Part shown: piece after piece, positions 33,275-40,942 of the stretch
Position numbering within the stretch: the stretch's first letter is position 1
Layout: each line of letters opens with the position of its first letter
Assembly: GCA_018714685.1 (NCBI GenBank)
Contig: DVNC01000021.1
Location: forward strand, 82,174 to 146,173
Direction: 5' to 3'
DNA from: Scatocola faecipullorum
Lineage (GTDB): Bacteria > Pseudomonadota > Alphaproteobacteria > RF32 > CAG-239
DNA length: 64,000 nt
The notes under the pieces: model-generated
Databases searched by the model: none
What the model was told of the DNA's origin: nothing
The model's input: only the letters and a program-made list of their open reading frames with translations
Position numbers and translations under genes: made by a program

Positions 33275-34060
33275 ATGAAACAGTATTTAGATTTGCTGTC
33301 GGATATCATGGAGCATGGTATCGATAAAAGTGACCGTACCGGTACAGGAACCCGTTCGGTTTTCGGCCGCCAGCTGCGATTTGACTTAACCAAAGGTTTT
33401 CCTTTGCTGACGACCAAAAAGCTTTATACCCGGGCGATTATTCATGAGTTGTTATGGTTTATCAAAGGGGATACGAATATTAAGTATCTGCATGACAATA
33501 ACGTGACCATCTGGGATGAATGGGCAGATGAAAACGGAGATCTCGGTCCGGTTTACGGTGCACAATGGCGGAATTGGAACGGTGAGGGAATCGATCAGCT
33601 GAAAGACCTGGTTAATCAGCTGAAGCATAATCCTGACAGCCGCCGTATGATTGTGACGGCGTGGAATCCGTCTCAGCTCGGGCAGATGCAGCTGCCGCCC
33701 TGTCATATGATGTATCAGTGTTATGTTGCCGAGGGCCGGTTGTCGCTGATGTTATATCAGCGCAGCTGTGACAGTTTTCTCGGGGTGCCCTTTAATATTG
33801 CATCTTATGCTTTGTTGACAATGATGCTGGCACAGGTATGCGGGTTGGAAGCTTATGAATTTATTCATACTTTCGGCGATACGCATATTTATTCCAATCA
33901 CTTTGAGCAGGTTAAGGAGCAGTTAAGCCGGACTCCGCGCCCGCTTCCGACGATGACCCTTAATTCCGAAGTCAGAAATCTGGAAGATTTTGTGTATGAA
34001 GATTTTCGTTTGGATGGATACGATCCCTGGCCGACGATTAAGGCGCCGGTTGCGGTTTAA
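33275..34060 (+). CDS. thyA: Thymidylate synthase
   Basis: Converts dUMP to dTMP with methylene-tetrahydrofolate; 261 residues, close to the E. coli enzyme. The catalytic Cys143 is in LPPCHMMYQCY. The phosphate-binding Arg is in KSDRTGTGTRSVFG, and the LYQRSCDSFLGVPFNIASYA segment follows. The start at 33275 (MKQYLDLL) fits the family. The leader is AT-rich with no Shine-Dalgarno. It stands alone between a palindrome and a terminator. Confidence 0.97.
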   Translation: MKQYLDLLSDIMEHGIDKSDRTGTGTRSVFGRQLRFDLTKGFPLLTTKKLYTRAIIHELLWFIKGDTNIKYLHDNNVTIWDEWADENGDLGPVYGAQWRNWNGEGIDQLKDLVNQLKHNPDSRRMIVTAWNPSQLGQMQLPPCHMMYQCYVAEGRLSLMLYQRSCDSFLGVPFNIASYALLTMMLAQVCGLEAYEFIHTFGDTHIYSNHFEQVKEQLSRTPRPLPTMTLNSEVRNLEDFVYEDFRLDGYDPWPTIKAPVAV

Positions 34061-34093
34061 CGTTTGTATAGCGGCTCTTTTGAACCGAAGGAT

Positions 34094-34130
34094 AAAAGCC
34101 TCTCTGAATTTGTTTCGGGAGGCTTTTCTT
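34094..34130 (+). terminator. Terminator after thyA
   Basis: AAAAGCCTC (34094-34102) and GAGGCTTTT (34119-34127) pair around a 16-base loop; a T-rich tail follows. Confidence 0.8.
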
Positions 34131-34255
34131 TATTTGACAAAAATTTTTGATTTTTAGACTAGCAATGACCTCAAAAATGTGGTATAGTCCCTCCCGTAGT
34201 CAGAACGATATATTCACAATCAATCAGCTTCAAATAAACAGAACAGGACAGATAA

Positions 34256-34762
34256 ATGAATAAAAAAACTTCATCTGCTATTGCATTCAACTCCGGTGAT
34301 TATGTTGTTTATCCGGCACACGGCGTCGGTAAAGTTGCCGATATTTCCAAACAGAAAATTGCCGGTTCGGAGTTGGAATTGATCGTTGTTAATTTTGCCA
34401 AAGACAAAATGACTTTGCGTATTCCGATGGCCAAAGCCGAGAATGTCGGATTACGCAAAATCTCTGAAGCTTCGACCATGAATGACGCCTTAAACGTTTT
34501 GAAAGGCAAGGCCAAAGTTAAAAAGATTATGTGGTCACGCCGCGCCCAGGAATACGAGAACAAAATCAATTCCGGCAATCCGGTTGCCATTGCGGAGGTT
34601 GTCCGCGATTTGTACCGCAATGAAAATCTGGCCGAACAATCTTACAGCGAACGTCAAATCTATGAGCAGGCGCTTGACCGCTTGGCCAACGAAGTTGCCG
34701 TTTGCGACAATATTACTTCGGAAGAGGCTACTAAAAAGTTGCTTTCCATCCTCGCAAAATAA
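34256..34762 (+). CDS. carD: CarD-family transcription regulator
   Basis: A 168-residue protein with an N-terminal CarD/CdnL RNA polymerase-interacting domain (residues about 9-65, GDYVVYPAHGVGKVADI) and a helical DNA-contact region (about 80-165). In Alphaproteobacteria such proteins bind the polymerase beta subunit and stabilise open complexes at rRNA and growth genes. A TTGACA at 34134-34139 lies upstream but its -10 is unclear. A palindromic element begins at the stop codon. Confidence 0.93.
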   Translation: MNKKTSSAIAFNSGDYVVYPAHGVGKVADISKQKIAGSELELIVVNFAKDKMTLRIPMAKAENVGLRKISEASTMNDALNVLKGKAKVKKIMWSRRAQEYENKINSGNPVAIAEVVRDLYRNENLAEQSYSERQIYEQALDRLANEVAVCDNITSEEATKKLLSILAK

Positions 34763-34878
34763 TTTGTATAAAGGGTAACTAATACAGAAATATCAGGGCG
34801 GAAGTGTCCTCACGTACTAAAGTGTATGCTCCGGTACTTCCACCTTTATTTCTTATTATTTACCTCATTCTCCAAATT
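34761..34878 (+). repeat. Nested palindromic element, copy 6 (after carD)
   Basis: Core CGTAC (34813-34817), loop TAAAGT, GTATG (34824-34828). GGCGGAAGT pairs with ACTTCCACC, AGAAAT with ATTTCT, GGTAA with TTACC and AATTTG (34761-34766) with CAAATT (34873-34878). The total pairing spans nearly 118 bases. The rest of the 316-bp carD-apaG gap holds a terminator and AT-rich sequence with no other clear signal. Confidence 0.87.
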
Positions 34879-34897
34879 ATTTTTAGAAGAAATATAT

Positions 34898-34931
34898 AAA
34901 AAAGAGTCCCTAAATCGGGACTCTTTTTTTT
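34898..34931 (+). terminator. Terminator after carD and its palindrome
   Basis: AAAAGAGTCCC and GGGACTCTTTT form a perfect eleven-base stem with loop TAAATC and a T-run. Since a true terminator follows, the palindrome before it is not needed to end carD transcription. Confidence 0.9.
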
Positions 34932-35078
34932 GCGACTCCGATTAAGAAAAGACTCAAATTGCAAGAAAAATTTTGCTCCTCAAAATAGGTGGGGATAATG
35001 CTGTGAACAAGTAAAGACTCAGTTTGCGAATCAGTGTCGGCTTATTTATTAATAAATTATTAATTAATTGCAAACGGG

Positions 35079-35498
35079 ATGAAGATGATGTTTGAAGAGA
35101 ATGAGCCGGTTGTTGCTTCCAGCGATGATATCGTAATTACGGCCTGTCCGACTTTGGTCGAGGAAAACAGAGCGACGCAGGAGTTTCTGTGGGGTTATTA
35201 TTTCTGTATTGAAAACAATTCTTCCGAGCGTATTCAGCTGGTGGGCAAAAGCTGGAACATTACCGATGACAAAGGCAACCGTTTTTGTGATGATTCGGCC
35301 GGTTTCAAAGGCGAGATTCCCGAGCTGGAGCCCGGCGAAAGTTTTGAGTTCACCAGTCTGGCGCCGCTGACATCGCCGCATGCGGTTTTTTACGGCAGCT
35401 GCCGAATCCGCAAAGAAGGCCGAACCGAATCCAAAGACATTAAGATTCCGACATTTACGATGTCGGTACCTCTACGGCAGTCGGCTTGTTTGAATTAG
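35079..35498 (+). CDS. apaG: ApaG domain protein
   Basis: A 139-residue ApaG/DUF525 protein with an Ig-like beta fold, about residues 15-130. Typical are FLWGYYFCIENNSSERIQL, then SWNITDDKG and LEPGESFEFTSLAPL. ApaG proteins are linked to magnesium and cobalt tolerance, but the mechanism is not settled. Starts at 35079 or 35085 are both possible because no strong ribosome site is seen. A terminator follows at once. Confidence 0.9.
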   Translation: MKMMFEENEPVVASSDDIVITACPTLVEENRATQEFLWGYYFCIENNSSERIQLVGKSWNITDDKGNRFCDDSAGFKGEIPELEPGESFEFTSLAPLTSPHAVFYGSCRIRKEGRTESKDIKIPTFTMSVPLRQSACLN

Positions 35499-35500
35499 AA

Positions 35501-35531
35501 AAAGGCTCCGTTTTCGGAGCCTTTGTTTTTT
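35501..35531. terminator. Terminator between apaG and the convergent lipoprotein gene
   Basis: AAAGGCTCCG and CGGAGCCTTT form a perfect ten-base stem with loop TTTT; a T-run follows and an A-run precedes it, so it may serve both genes. Confidence 0.9.
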
Positions 35532-36159
35532 AATATTCCTGAATATAGTTACTGTCTTGAACGTACATGTTCAGATATTGATGAATGTTGCGTTCCATGC
35601 GAAGGTTGAATTCATCAAACAGTTTGGTCACCATGCCGTTCCAATATTTTTCCTTTTCGGCAATATCGGTGTCGGCGGGAATAATCAGTTCGCGCCAGGC
35701 CTGGATTTCGGTTTCGGCGTTGGATAGTTTCTGCGGGTCGCTGATGCGGATGACAACATTCAGCGTTGCACGGTATTTCATGCGGTCTCTTTCAAAAACC
35801 TTATCGGTGGTTTCCAGCTCTTCGGTTACGCTGGCATCTTTGATGATGAACTGGGCAACTTTGTCGGAAGAGAAGTCAACCGCTTCCAGCCTGTCGCGAG
35901 CCCAGGTCTTAGCAGTCTTTTCGATTGAAATGGGGAACAGGTGTTCAACGTTCGGCCGGCGGAAAGACGGCGTAAATTCGGAGATAACGTCAACTTTGCT
36001 GACTTTGAGCTTAATCGGTTTCTGATCTTCAAAACGCAGTTCGGTGTAGCGGGCCGGCTCGTCGCCTTCATAGCTGCCGAAAATCGCGGAGCAGCCGCCG
36101 GTCAGGCCGATTAACAGGACTGTAAATAAAATTTTTCGGATTGAGAACATAGCTTTCAT
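35530..36159 (-). CDS. Hypothetical lipoprotein
   Basis: A 209-residue lipoprotein. The signal peptide ends in the lipobox LTGGC (Cys near residue 23), followed by Ser, which predicts the outer membrane. The mature part has no recognised family; it has a beta-rich first half (KPIKLKVSKVDVISEF) and a helical C-terminus (EFNLRMERNIHQYLNMYV). It resembles the small envelope lipoproteins of unknown function conserved in Alphaproteobacteria. It is convergent with apaG and shares its terminator. Confidence 0.75.
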   Translation of the reverse strand: MKAMFSIRKILFTVLLIGLTGGCSAIFGSYEGDEPARYTELRFEDQKPIKLKVSKVDVISEFTPSFRRPNVEHLFPISIEKTAKTWARDRLEAVDFSSDKVAQFIIKDASVTEELETTDKVFERDRMKYRATLNVVIRISDPQKLSNAETEIQAWRELIIPADTDIAEKEKYWNGMVTKLFDEFNLRMERNIHQYLNMYVQDSNYIQEY

Positions 36160-36240
36160 CTCTCTGCAGTTATTCTTTTGCCCTAATATATCGCCGGAAG
36201 TTTAAGATTTGCTTAATGGACTCGCCGCCGCGAAGAAAAG

Positions 36241-36267
36241 AAAAAGGCAGGAAATTCTGTCCTGCCC
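36241..36267 (-). terminator. Terminator of the small lipoprotein gene
   Basis: Read on the minus strand, GGCAGGA pairs with TCCTGCC and is followed by a run of five T. Confidence 0.75.
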
Positions 36268-36285
36268 GGAGAAAGAAAAAGTTTT

Positions 36286-36579
36286 TCAGTTGTTCATCAT
36301 TTTTTGATGGTCGTCCATAATCCGGCGGTGTTCATCCATAATTTTTTTCTGGTTGTCCTGCAGGTTTCGGATGTCACTTTTCATGGTTTTGTGTTCGTCC
36401 ATGATTTGGGCGTGCTGATCCCTGATTTGTTTGATTTCTTTTTGCATATTGTCATGCTGTTGCTGCATTTCGGCAGACATGGCCGGCATGGCTGACGGGT
36501 TCTGCGCATTGGCGGTTCCCGAATCGCAGCCCATGAGGGCAAAAGCCGAAACGGCTAAGACGGCAAAGGTTTTGTTCAT
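36286..36579 (-). CDS. Small lipoprotein with long helical repeat
   Basis: A 97-residue lipoprotein. The signal peptide ends at LMGC (Cys18). From about residue 40 the sequence is one long amphipathic helix with a repeated seven-residue pattern, (K/R)-x-I-M-D-(E/D)-H, seen three times near the end (QIMDEH, KIMDEH, RIMDDH). This points to a trimeric or other coiled coil, like Lpp-type periplasmic helices. The His and Met content could also suit metal binding. Function unknown. GGAG lies upstream of the start. Confidence 0.75.
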   Translation of the reverse strand: MNKTFAVLAVSAFALMGCDSGTANAQNPSAMPAMSAEMQQQHDNMQKEIKQIRDQHAQIMDEHKTMKSDIRNLQDNQKKIMDEHRRIMDDHQKMMNN

Positions 36580-36673
36580 TCCGATTCTCCTTAATTTTTT
36601 GATTACGGGAATGATGTAATCGCTGCCGCCTTAATATCAAGTCTGCTTAAACTTTTGTTATAGCCGCGGGCTT

Positions 36674-37597
36674 TTAATGGGAGAGAAGCTCTCCTTTGTC
36701 GAAGCTGTAAACTTCGCCGCAGAAATGACAGGTGGCGGTAATCTTGTTATTTTCGCACATGTCTTCAATATCTTTGTCTGCCATGGCGTGCAGTGTGTTA
36801 AACAGCTTGTCGCGGCTGCAGCGGCAGCCGAAATGATATTCTTTGGTTTTGGTAATTTCCAGCTTGTTGGCATGAAACAGACGGGTAAGAATTTCTTCGG
36901 CGGAAAGTTTCTCGTCAAAAACTTCTTCGGCTTTCAGGCTTTGGGCGAAAATGACGGCTTCGTTCCAGGCTTCGTTTAAAGCTTCGGTATCGTCAGAGAT
37001 TTTGCCGCCGTTGTCAGGCAGTTTTTGCAACAGAATGCCGGCCGCTTTCCAGCTTTCGCCGTCTTTGTCGGGCGCCTGAAGAAAAAGCTGCAGATAGGTT
37101 TCAATTTGTTCCGATTGTTTGAAATAGCGCAAAGCGCATTCGCTTAAGTTTTTGCCCTGCAAATCGACAATGCCCTGATAAAGATCGGTTTCCGGCCCTT
37201 GGTCAACGGTGAAGGCCAGATGTCCGTTACCCATGTAGTGCGGCGCAGCAAGCAGTTCGTCGGTGTCGCTTTTCCTTAATTCCAGCGCTTTATCAAGCAT
37301 CTCCTGGTTAACGTTGGCGCAAGCGCGTATTCTGCCCTCGGAAGTGACGTCAACCACCACCATGGTTACCGGTCCGCTGCTTTGGGTTTGCAGCGTGAAC
37401 AGGCCGTTATATTTAATGGTGCTGGAAAGCAGGGCGCCGAGGGCGGTACTTTCGGCAACGACGGCCGAAACCTGACGGGGATATTGGTGGCGGCCGAGAA
37501 TGGTGTTGACGACCTTGTCCAAACGGACCAGACGTCCCATGAAAGCGCCGTTGTCAATATGAAAAGATGTGCAATTGTCAAAATTATTGTTAACCAC
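36674..37597 (-). CDS. hslO: Redox-activated chaperone Hsp33
   Basis: Holdase switched on by oxidative stress; 307 residues. The zinc site is complete: C-x-C in HFGCRCSRDKL (about residue 253) and C-x-x-C in CHFCGE (about 287). AAAGGA precedes the start at 37597. It is divergent from recX. Confidence 0.95.
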   Translation of the reverse strand: MVNNNFDNCTSFHIDNGAFMGRLVRLDKVVNTILGRHQYPRQVSAVVAESTALGALLSSTIKYNGLFTLQTQSSGPVTMVVVDVTSEGRIRACANVNQEMLDKALELRKSDTDELLAAPHYMGNGHLAFTVDQGPETDLYQGIVDLQGKNLSECALRYFKQSEQIETYLQLFLQAPDKDGESWKAAGILLQKLPDNGGKISDDTEALNEAWNEAVIFAQSLKAEEVFDEKLSAEEILTRLFHANKLEITKTKEYHFGCRCSRDKLFNTLHAMADKDIEDMCENNKITATCHFCGEVYSFDKGELLSH

Positions 37598-37663
37598 CGG
37601 ATTGTTCCTTTATATACTGAATTAAACTAAGCAATATGTAGTTTCTTTCGGGAGATTTTGCAA

Positions 37664-38230
37664 GTGGTAGAAGACGAAGCCAAAAAAATTCAGCGCCGTC
37701 CGGCTAAAAAAGTGACCAAGACAAGGTTAAAAAACATAGGCCTTTATTACTTGGAGCGCTTTGAATCATCGGTTGACAATCTGCGGCAGGTGCTGACCAA
37801 GCGGGTGAATGACTATGCTTTTCAGAATCCCGGTTATGACAAGAGCGAAGCCTTGGGGTGGATTGAAGAACTGCTGGCTGATTTTGAACGTTACGGATAT
37901 CTGAATGACAGCCGCTATGCCGAACTGAAAATTCGCGATTATCTGGCAGCCGGAAAGTCTGCCCGCTATATTAAAGGGAAACTGTTGCAGAAAGGCATTG
38001 GGGAAGACGAGGCGGAACGTTTGCTTGCCGAGCAGGATTATAACCCGGAAGAACTGGCGCTGAGGCTGGCAAAGAAGAAAAAAATCGGTCCTTTTCGGGC
38101 AGATGAAGAAACCCGGCGTGAGAATCGCCGTAAGGATTTGGCCGTTTTGGTGCGTGCGGGTTTTGATTATGCGGTGGCGCAAAAAGTTCTGGGAAGCGAT
38201 TATTCGGAAGAAGAATATTATGGAGACTGA
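37664..38230 (+). CDS. recX: Regulatory protein RecX
   Basis: Inhibits RecA filament growth; 188 residues with three helical repeats. Typical are YYLERFESSVDNLRQVLTKR and LNDSRYAELKIRDYLAAGKS, followed by IKGKLLQKGI. I choose the GTG at 37664 because GGAG sits nine bases before it; a TTG six bases earlier has too little spacing. The gene is not next to recA in this window. Confidence 0.9.
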   Translation: MVEDEAKKIQRRPAKKVTKTRLKNIGLYYLERFESSVDNLRQVLTKRVNDYAFQNPGYDKSEALGWIEELLADFERYGYLNDSRYAELKIRDYLAAGKSARYIKGKLLQKGIGEDEAERLLAEQDYNPEELALRLAKKKKIGPFRADEETRRENRRKDLAVLVRAGFDYAVAQKVLGSDYSEEEYYGD

Positions 38231-38254
38231 TTGTTAACCAGTCTCCGTTGGCGG

Positions 38255-38494
38255 TTAGTCAATCCATTCGATTTTTAATTTTTTATCCAGGCAGGACGCA
38301 ATATAATTGCACTGGGCAAGGTCGGGATTGGCTCGTCCTTCTTCGATGGCATTGATGAAAGACGAGGGAATATCGGTCATGCTTTCCCAAAGGTGCAATT
38401 CCAAACCTTGTTTCTGTCGCTGCTGTCGGCAGGCATCGCCAAATTCTCGGCGGAGTTGTTTGAGATTTCTTAAACGTTGATTTTTTTCTATCAT
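38255..38494 (-). CDS. Small helix-turn-helix protein (XRE-like)
   Basis: A 79-residue protein that is almost only a Cro/CI-type domain: RREFGDACRQQRQKQGLEL, then a recognition-helix region IPSSFINAIEEGRANPDL and the helix YIASCLDKKLKI. The first helix loop is altered (HLWESMTDIP replaces the usual QEELA pattern), so DNA binding is likely but not certain. GGAG lies before the ATG. It follows a structured RNA element with its own terminator on the same strand, which might be its leader. Confidence 0.75.
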   Translation of the reverse strand: MIEKNQRLRNLKQLRREFGDACRQQRQKQGLELHLWESMTDIPSSFINAIEEGRANPDLAQCNYIASCLDKKLKIEWID

Positions 38495-38526
38495 AATTAA
38501 GCTCCTGTTCGTTTGTTAAAACAAAA

Positions 38527-38653
38527 CCGCCTTAAAGAAATAAGGCGGAGGAGCTCAAAAACTGTCGAATTACAGTCGGTCTTATTCGTCCGCGAGGGCT
38601 TAGTTCAACCACTCCTCCAAAGAGGATTGCTTTAAATTCGAGATGTTTTTGAG
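38527..38653 (-). ncRNA. Candidate structured small RNA or attenuator with terminator
   Basis: On the minus strand CUCAAAAAC (38653-38645) pairs with GUUUUUGAG (38562-38554) and CGAAUU (38640-38635) with AAUUCG (38571-38566), closing a structure of about 100 nt. Inside is a UCCUC/GGAGGA hairpin. CUCCUCC follows the closing stem and then a terminator, CCGCCUUA/UAAGGCGG with a U-rich tail. GGAGGAG in the inner loop is fully complementary to CUCCUCC, so two folds are possible. No coding frame fits. It is neither a recognisable tRNA, tmRNA nor SRP RNA. Confidence 0.55.
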
Positions 38654-38720
38654 ACACCACAGCCGTTCTGGCAGCTGCAGGGTTATGATAGCGGTTTCAG
38701 GTTAAAAAGCAATTAAAATG

Positions 38721-39692
38721 TTAATAAACGACTTTGGTTAAGTATAATCCGCAGGCAGGGGCGTTGACCCCGGCGGCGGCACGGTTCTTCGCCTCTAATA
38801 TCCGTTTGACATCTTCGGGGTGCAAATGTCCGTCGCCGACCATCTTCAGCGTGCCAACCATATTACGCACTTGGTGGTGCAGGAAAGAGCGGGCTTCGAC
38901 AATGAAATGAATTTCTTCTCCTCTGACCTCAATATCCAGTCTGTCCAGCGTTTTAACCGGGGATTTGGCCTGGCATGCCGCGGCGCGGAAAGAACTGAAA
39001 TCATGGTGCCCGATAAGATAACCGGCTCCCTCACGCATTTTTTCAACATCCAAAGGCACCGGAACCCACCAAACCCGGTTTTTTTCCAATACGGCCGGAG
39101 CCCGGCGGTTAAGAATCCGGTAGAGGTAACCGCGTCCTCTGGCGCTGAAACGGGCATGGAAATCATTTCCGACTTTTTCAACCGCAATAACGCTGACCGG
39201 AGCTTCCATTTCGCGCAAACGGGCGTTTATCGCTTCCCGTAACTTCCAATCGACCAAATCTTCTTTTAAGTCGAAATGTGCAACCTGAGCTGTGGCATGG
39301 ACGCCGGCGTCTGTTCTTCCTGCTCCGGAAACAATGATTTTATCGGTCTTCTGCAGGCGTCTTCCGGTGCCCGCGTCCTCACGTACGTCTATGTACGCTG
39401 CGGTTCTGCGCTCCGTGGAGCCACCAGCATAAGCCTCACTAAAATCATTGTTGAAAAAAGCATCGGTCTTCTGCAGGCGTCTTCCGGTGCCCGCCTCCTC
39501 ATACAATTCTTGAATGGGGAAATCCTCTTCTGATTTTTCCTTGTTATTAAGAGAGCAGGTATCCGTGTCGTTGACAGGAGTGAAGCAGTTCAGGGCTTTT
39601 TGCAAATAGTCCTGCACCGAGGGGCCGTCCAGTTGTTCCTGCCAGCCGAGGAGGCTGGTTCCGTCATATTCGATTGTTATTTTGTAGCGCAT
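38721..39692 (-). CDS. truA: tRNA pseudouridine(38-40) synthase TruA with internal insertion
   Basis: Modifies the anticodon arm of many tRNAs; 323 residues against about 245-270 in normal TruA. The N-terminus (YKITIEYDGTSLLGWQEQ, then LQKALNCF) and the catalytic loop GAGRTDAGVHA with Asp128 are intact. The rest, including HHQVRNMVGTL, is normal. Between about residues 40 and 117 lies an extra low-similarity segment that contains AGTGRRLQKTD twice, 40 residues apart. The extra DNA carries a palindromic core. The reading frame is open throughout, so the enzyme may still work if the insert loops out. Confidence 0.92.
   Translation of the reverse strand: MRYKITIEYDGTSLLGWQEQLDGPSVQDYLQKALNCFTPVNDTDTCSLNNKEKSEEDFPIQELYEEAGTGRRLQKTDAFFNNDFSEAYAGGSTERRTAAYIDVREDAGTGRRLQKTDKIIVSGAGRTDAGVHATAQVAHFDLKEDLVDWKLREAINARLREMEAPVSVIAVEKVGNDFHARFSARGRGYLYRILNRRAPAVLEKNRVWWVPVPLDVEKMREGAGYLIGHHDFSSFRAAACQAKSPVKTLDRLDIEVRGEEIHFIVEARSFLHHQVRNMVGTLKMVGDGHLHPEDVKRILEAKNRAAAGVNAPACGLYLTKVVY
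39342..39501 (-). repeat. 40-bp direct repeat, 120-bp period, inside truA
   Basis: The segments 39342-39381 and 39462-39501 match at 39 of 40 positions and lie exactly 120 bp apart. They encode E-(D/E)-AGTGRRLQKTD in truA. The exact multiple of three keeps the frame open. Confidence 0.9.
39362..39425. repeat. Palindromic element core inside truA (copy 7)
   Basis: Core CGTAC (39382-39386), loop GTCTAT, GTACG (39393-39397). GTCCTCACGTAC before the loop and GCTGCGGT after it match the intergenic copies after carD and rarA. The outer limits GGTG and CACC pair but the arms are weaker than elsewhere. Confidence 0.8.
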
Positions 39693-39706
39693 TTTGTTCC
39701 GTATAA

Positions 39707-39736
39707 ATCAATAGGGGCTTTACTGCCCCTATTGAT
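39707..39736. other. Perfect twelve-base hairpin between truA and the Gfo/Idh gene
   Basis: ATCAATAGGGGC (39707-39718) and GCCCCTATTGAT (39725-39736) pair perfectly with loop TTTACT. No T-run follows on either strand, so it is not a normal terminator; it might slow polymerase or protect or process the transcript. Confidence 0.7.
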
Positions 39737-39763
39737 AACTTAATTTCAGAGATTAATCAATAC

Positions 39764-40783
39764 TTACTCGGCGGCGGCAATTGCAGAATTGCTGCTGTTT
39801 TTCAGAAACCCGAGTTTTTCCTGAACCTCCCAGATAACTTTCAGGGCGTTCAAAGCCATTTCGCCGGTAATGCGCGGGGTGGCTTCACCGCGGATGCAGG
39901 CCAGAAAGTGGCCGAGTTCGGCAGACAACGGCTGGTTGGTCGGAATAAACAGCTGTTCAACGCTGCCTTTCAGACCGTAATGCATCCATTCGGGGATTTC
40001 TTCCTGATTGACATAGGGCATGCGTCCCTGTGAGTGAACGTTGATGCTCTGGTTGATGAAATCCATGTCGATATAGTTGGTGTCGGTGGTGACCGTCAGG
40101 GTGCGGACGCGCGCCTGAGTAATGCGGCTGGCCGTGAGGTTGGCGGTTACGCCGTTTTCAAATTCAACCAGTGCGGTGATGTAGTTTTTGCCGTCCGGCT
40201 GGTCAGGCGTTTTAACCGCAGAAGCCTGAACGTTGGCAACCGGAGATTTAACCAGCGACTGAATAACTTCAATATCGTGAATCATCAAATCCATTGAAAC
40301 GTCAACGTCGGTAATACGGCCGGAAGCGGCAGACATTCTCTGTGCCGTCAGCGAGCGGATGCGGGTGCTGTCGGAGAGGATTTTGTGCATCTGTTCAACC
40401 GCGGGGTTAAACTGTTCGATGTGGCCGACAAGCAAAACAACATTGTTCTTCCGGGCGGCATCAATCAGAATGCGGCATTCTTCTTCAGAGCAGGCCAACG
40501 GTTTTTCCATCAGGCAGTGAATGCCTTTGTTGAGGAAAAAGCTGCCGACGTTGCAGTGGGTGACCGATGTGGTAACCACGCTGACGGCGTCAACGCTGGC
40601 GGCAACTTCTTCCATAGAAGAAAAAGCTTTGATGCCGAAGGTTTCGGCAGCTGCTTTGGCGGCGTCGGAGAAAATGTCATAAACGCCGACCAAATCGACT
40701 CCCGGCAGAGATTTGTATGTTTTCAGGTGGTTTTTGCCCATCATACCGGCGCCGATAACAGCAACTTTAATGTTGTTTGACAT
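39764..40783 (-). CDS. Gfo/Idh/MocA-family oxidoreductase
   Basis: NAD(P)-dependent dehydrogenase of 339 residues, a family often acting on sugars or sugar nucleotides. The Rossmann motif is GAGMMG (residues 11-16), the EKP motif is MEKPLA near residue 92, and the GHIEQFNP segment and the DLMIHDIEVI segment (with the expected Asp and His) follow. A role in surface-sugar synthesis is plausible but no sugar operon is adjacent. GAGGT precedes the start. Divergent from the lipoprotein gene at 40943. Confidence 0.88.
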   Translation of the reverse strand: MSNNIKVAVIGAGMMGKNHLKTYKSLPGVDLVGVYDIFSDAAKAAAETFGIKAFSSMEEVAASVDAVSVVTTSVTHCNVGSFFLNKGIHCLMEKPLACSEEECRILIDAARKNNVVLLVGHIEQFNPAVEQMHKILSDSTRIRSLTAQRMSAASGRITDVDVSMDLMIHDIEVIQSLVKSPVANVQASAVKTPDQPDGKNYITALVEFENGVTANLTASRITQARVRTLTVTTDTNYIDMDFINQSINVHSQGRMPYVNQEEIPEWMHYGLKGSVEQLFIPTNQPLSAELGHFLACIRGEATPRITGEMALNALKVIWEVQEKLGFLKNSSNSAIAAAE

Positions 40784-40942
40784 GAATTTTACCTCTAAAG
40801 TTAAGTTTATGCTGAAATTATTTGGTTTACTAATAGCAAATTTCTTGCTAAAAAGCTCTTAAAAAGATGTTACATATTGTTACAAAATGCAGCATTTACC
40901 CGTAACCCCTGGTTCTGTTAGCTTTTGATAAGGTTTACGCTG

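Noticed and set aside
34134..34188. carD promoter (TTGACA 34134, TATAGT 34183)
   Set aside because: The two hexamers are far too distant to belong together, and each lacks a good partner at normal spacing.
38570..38640. tRNA-Ser-like start (GGAGGAGTGG on the minus strand)
   Set aside because: No T-arm sequence, no acceptor stem and no anticodon arm can be drawn; the stems found fit a different structured RNA.
38527..38700. 6S RNA
   Set aside because: The long closing stem with a loop region is suggestive, but no central promoter-like bubble or known conserved part was recognised, so the specific name was not used.
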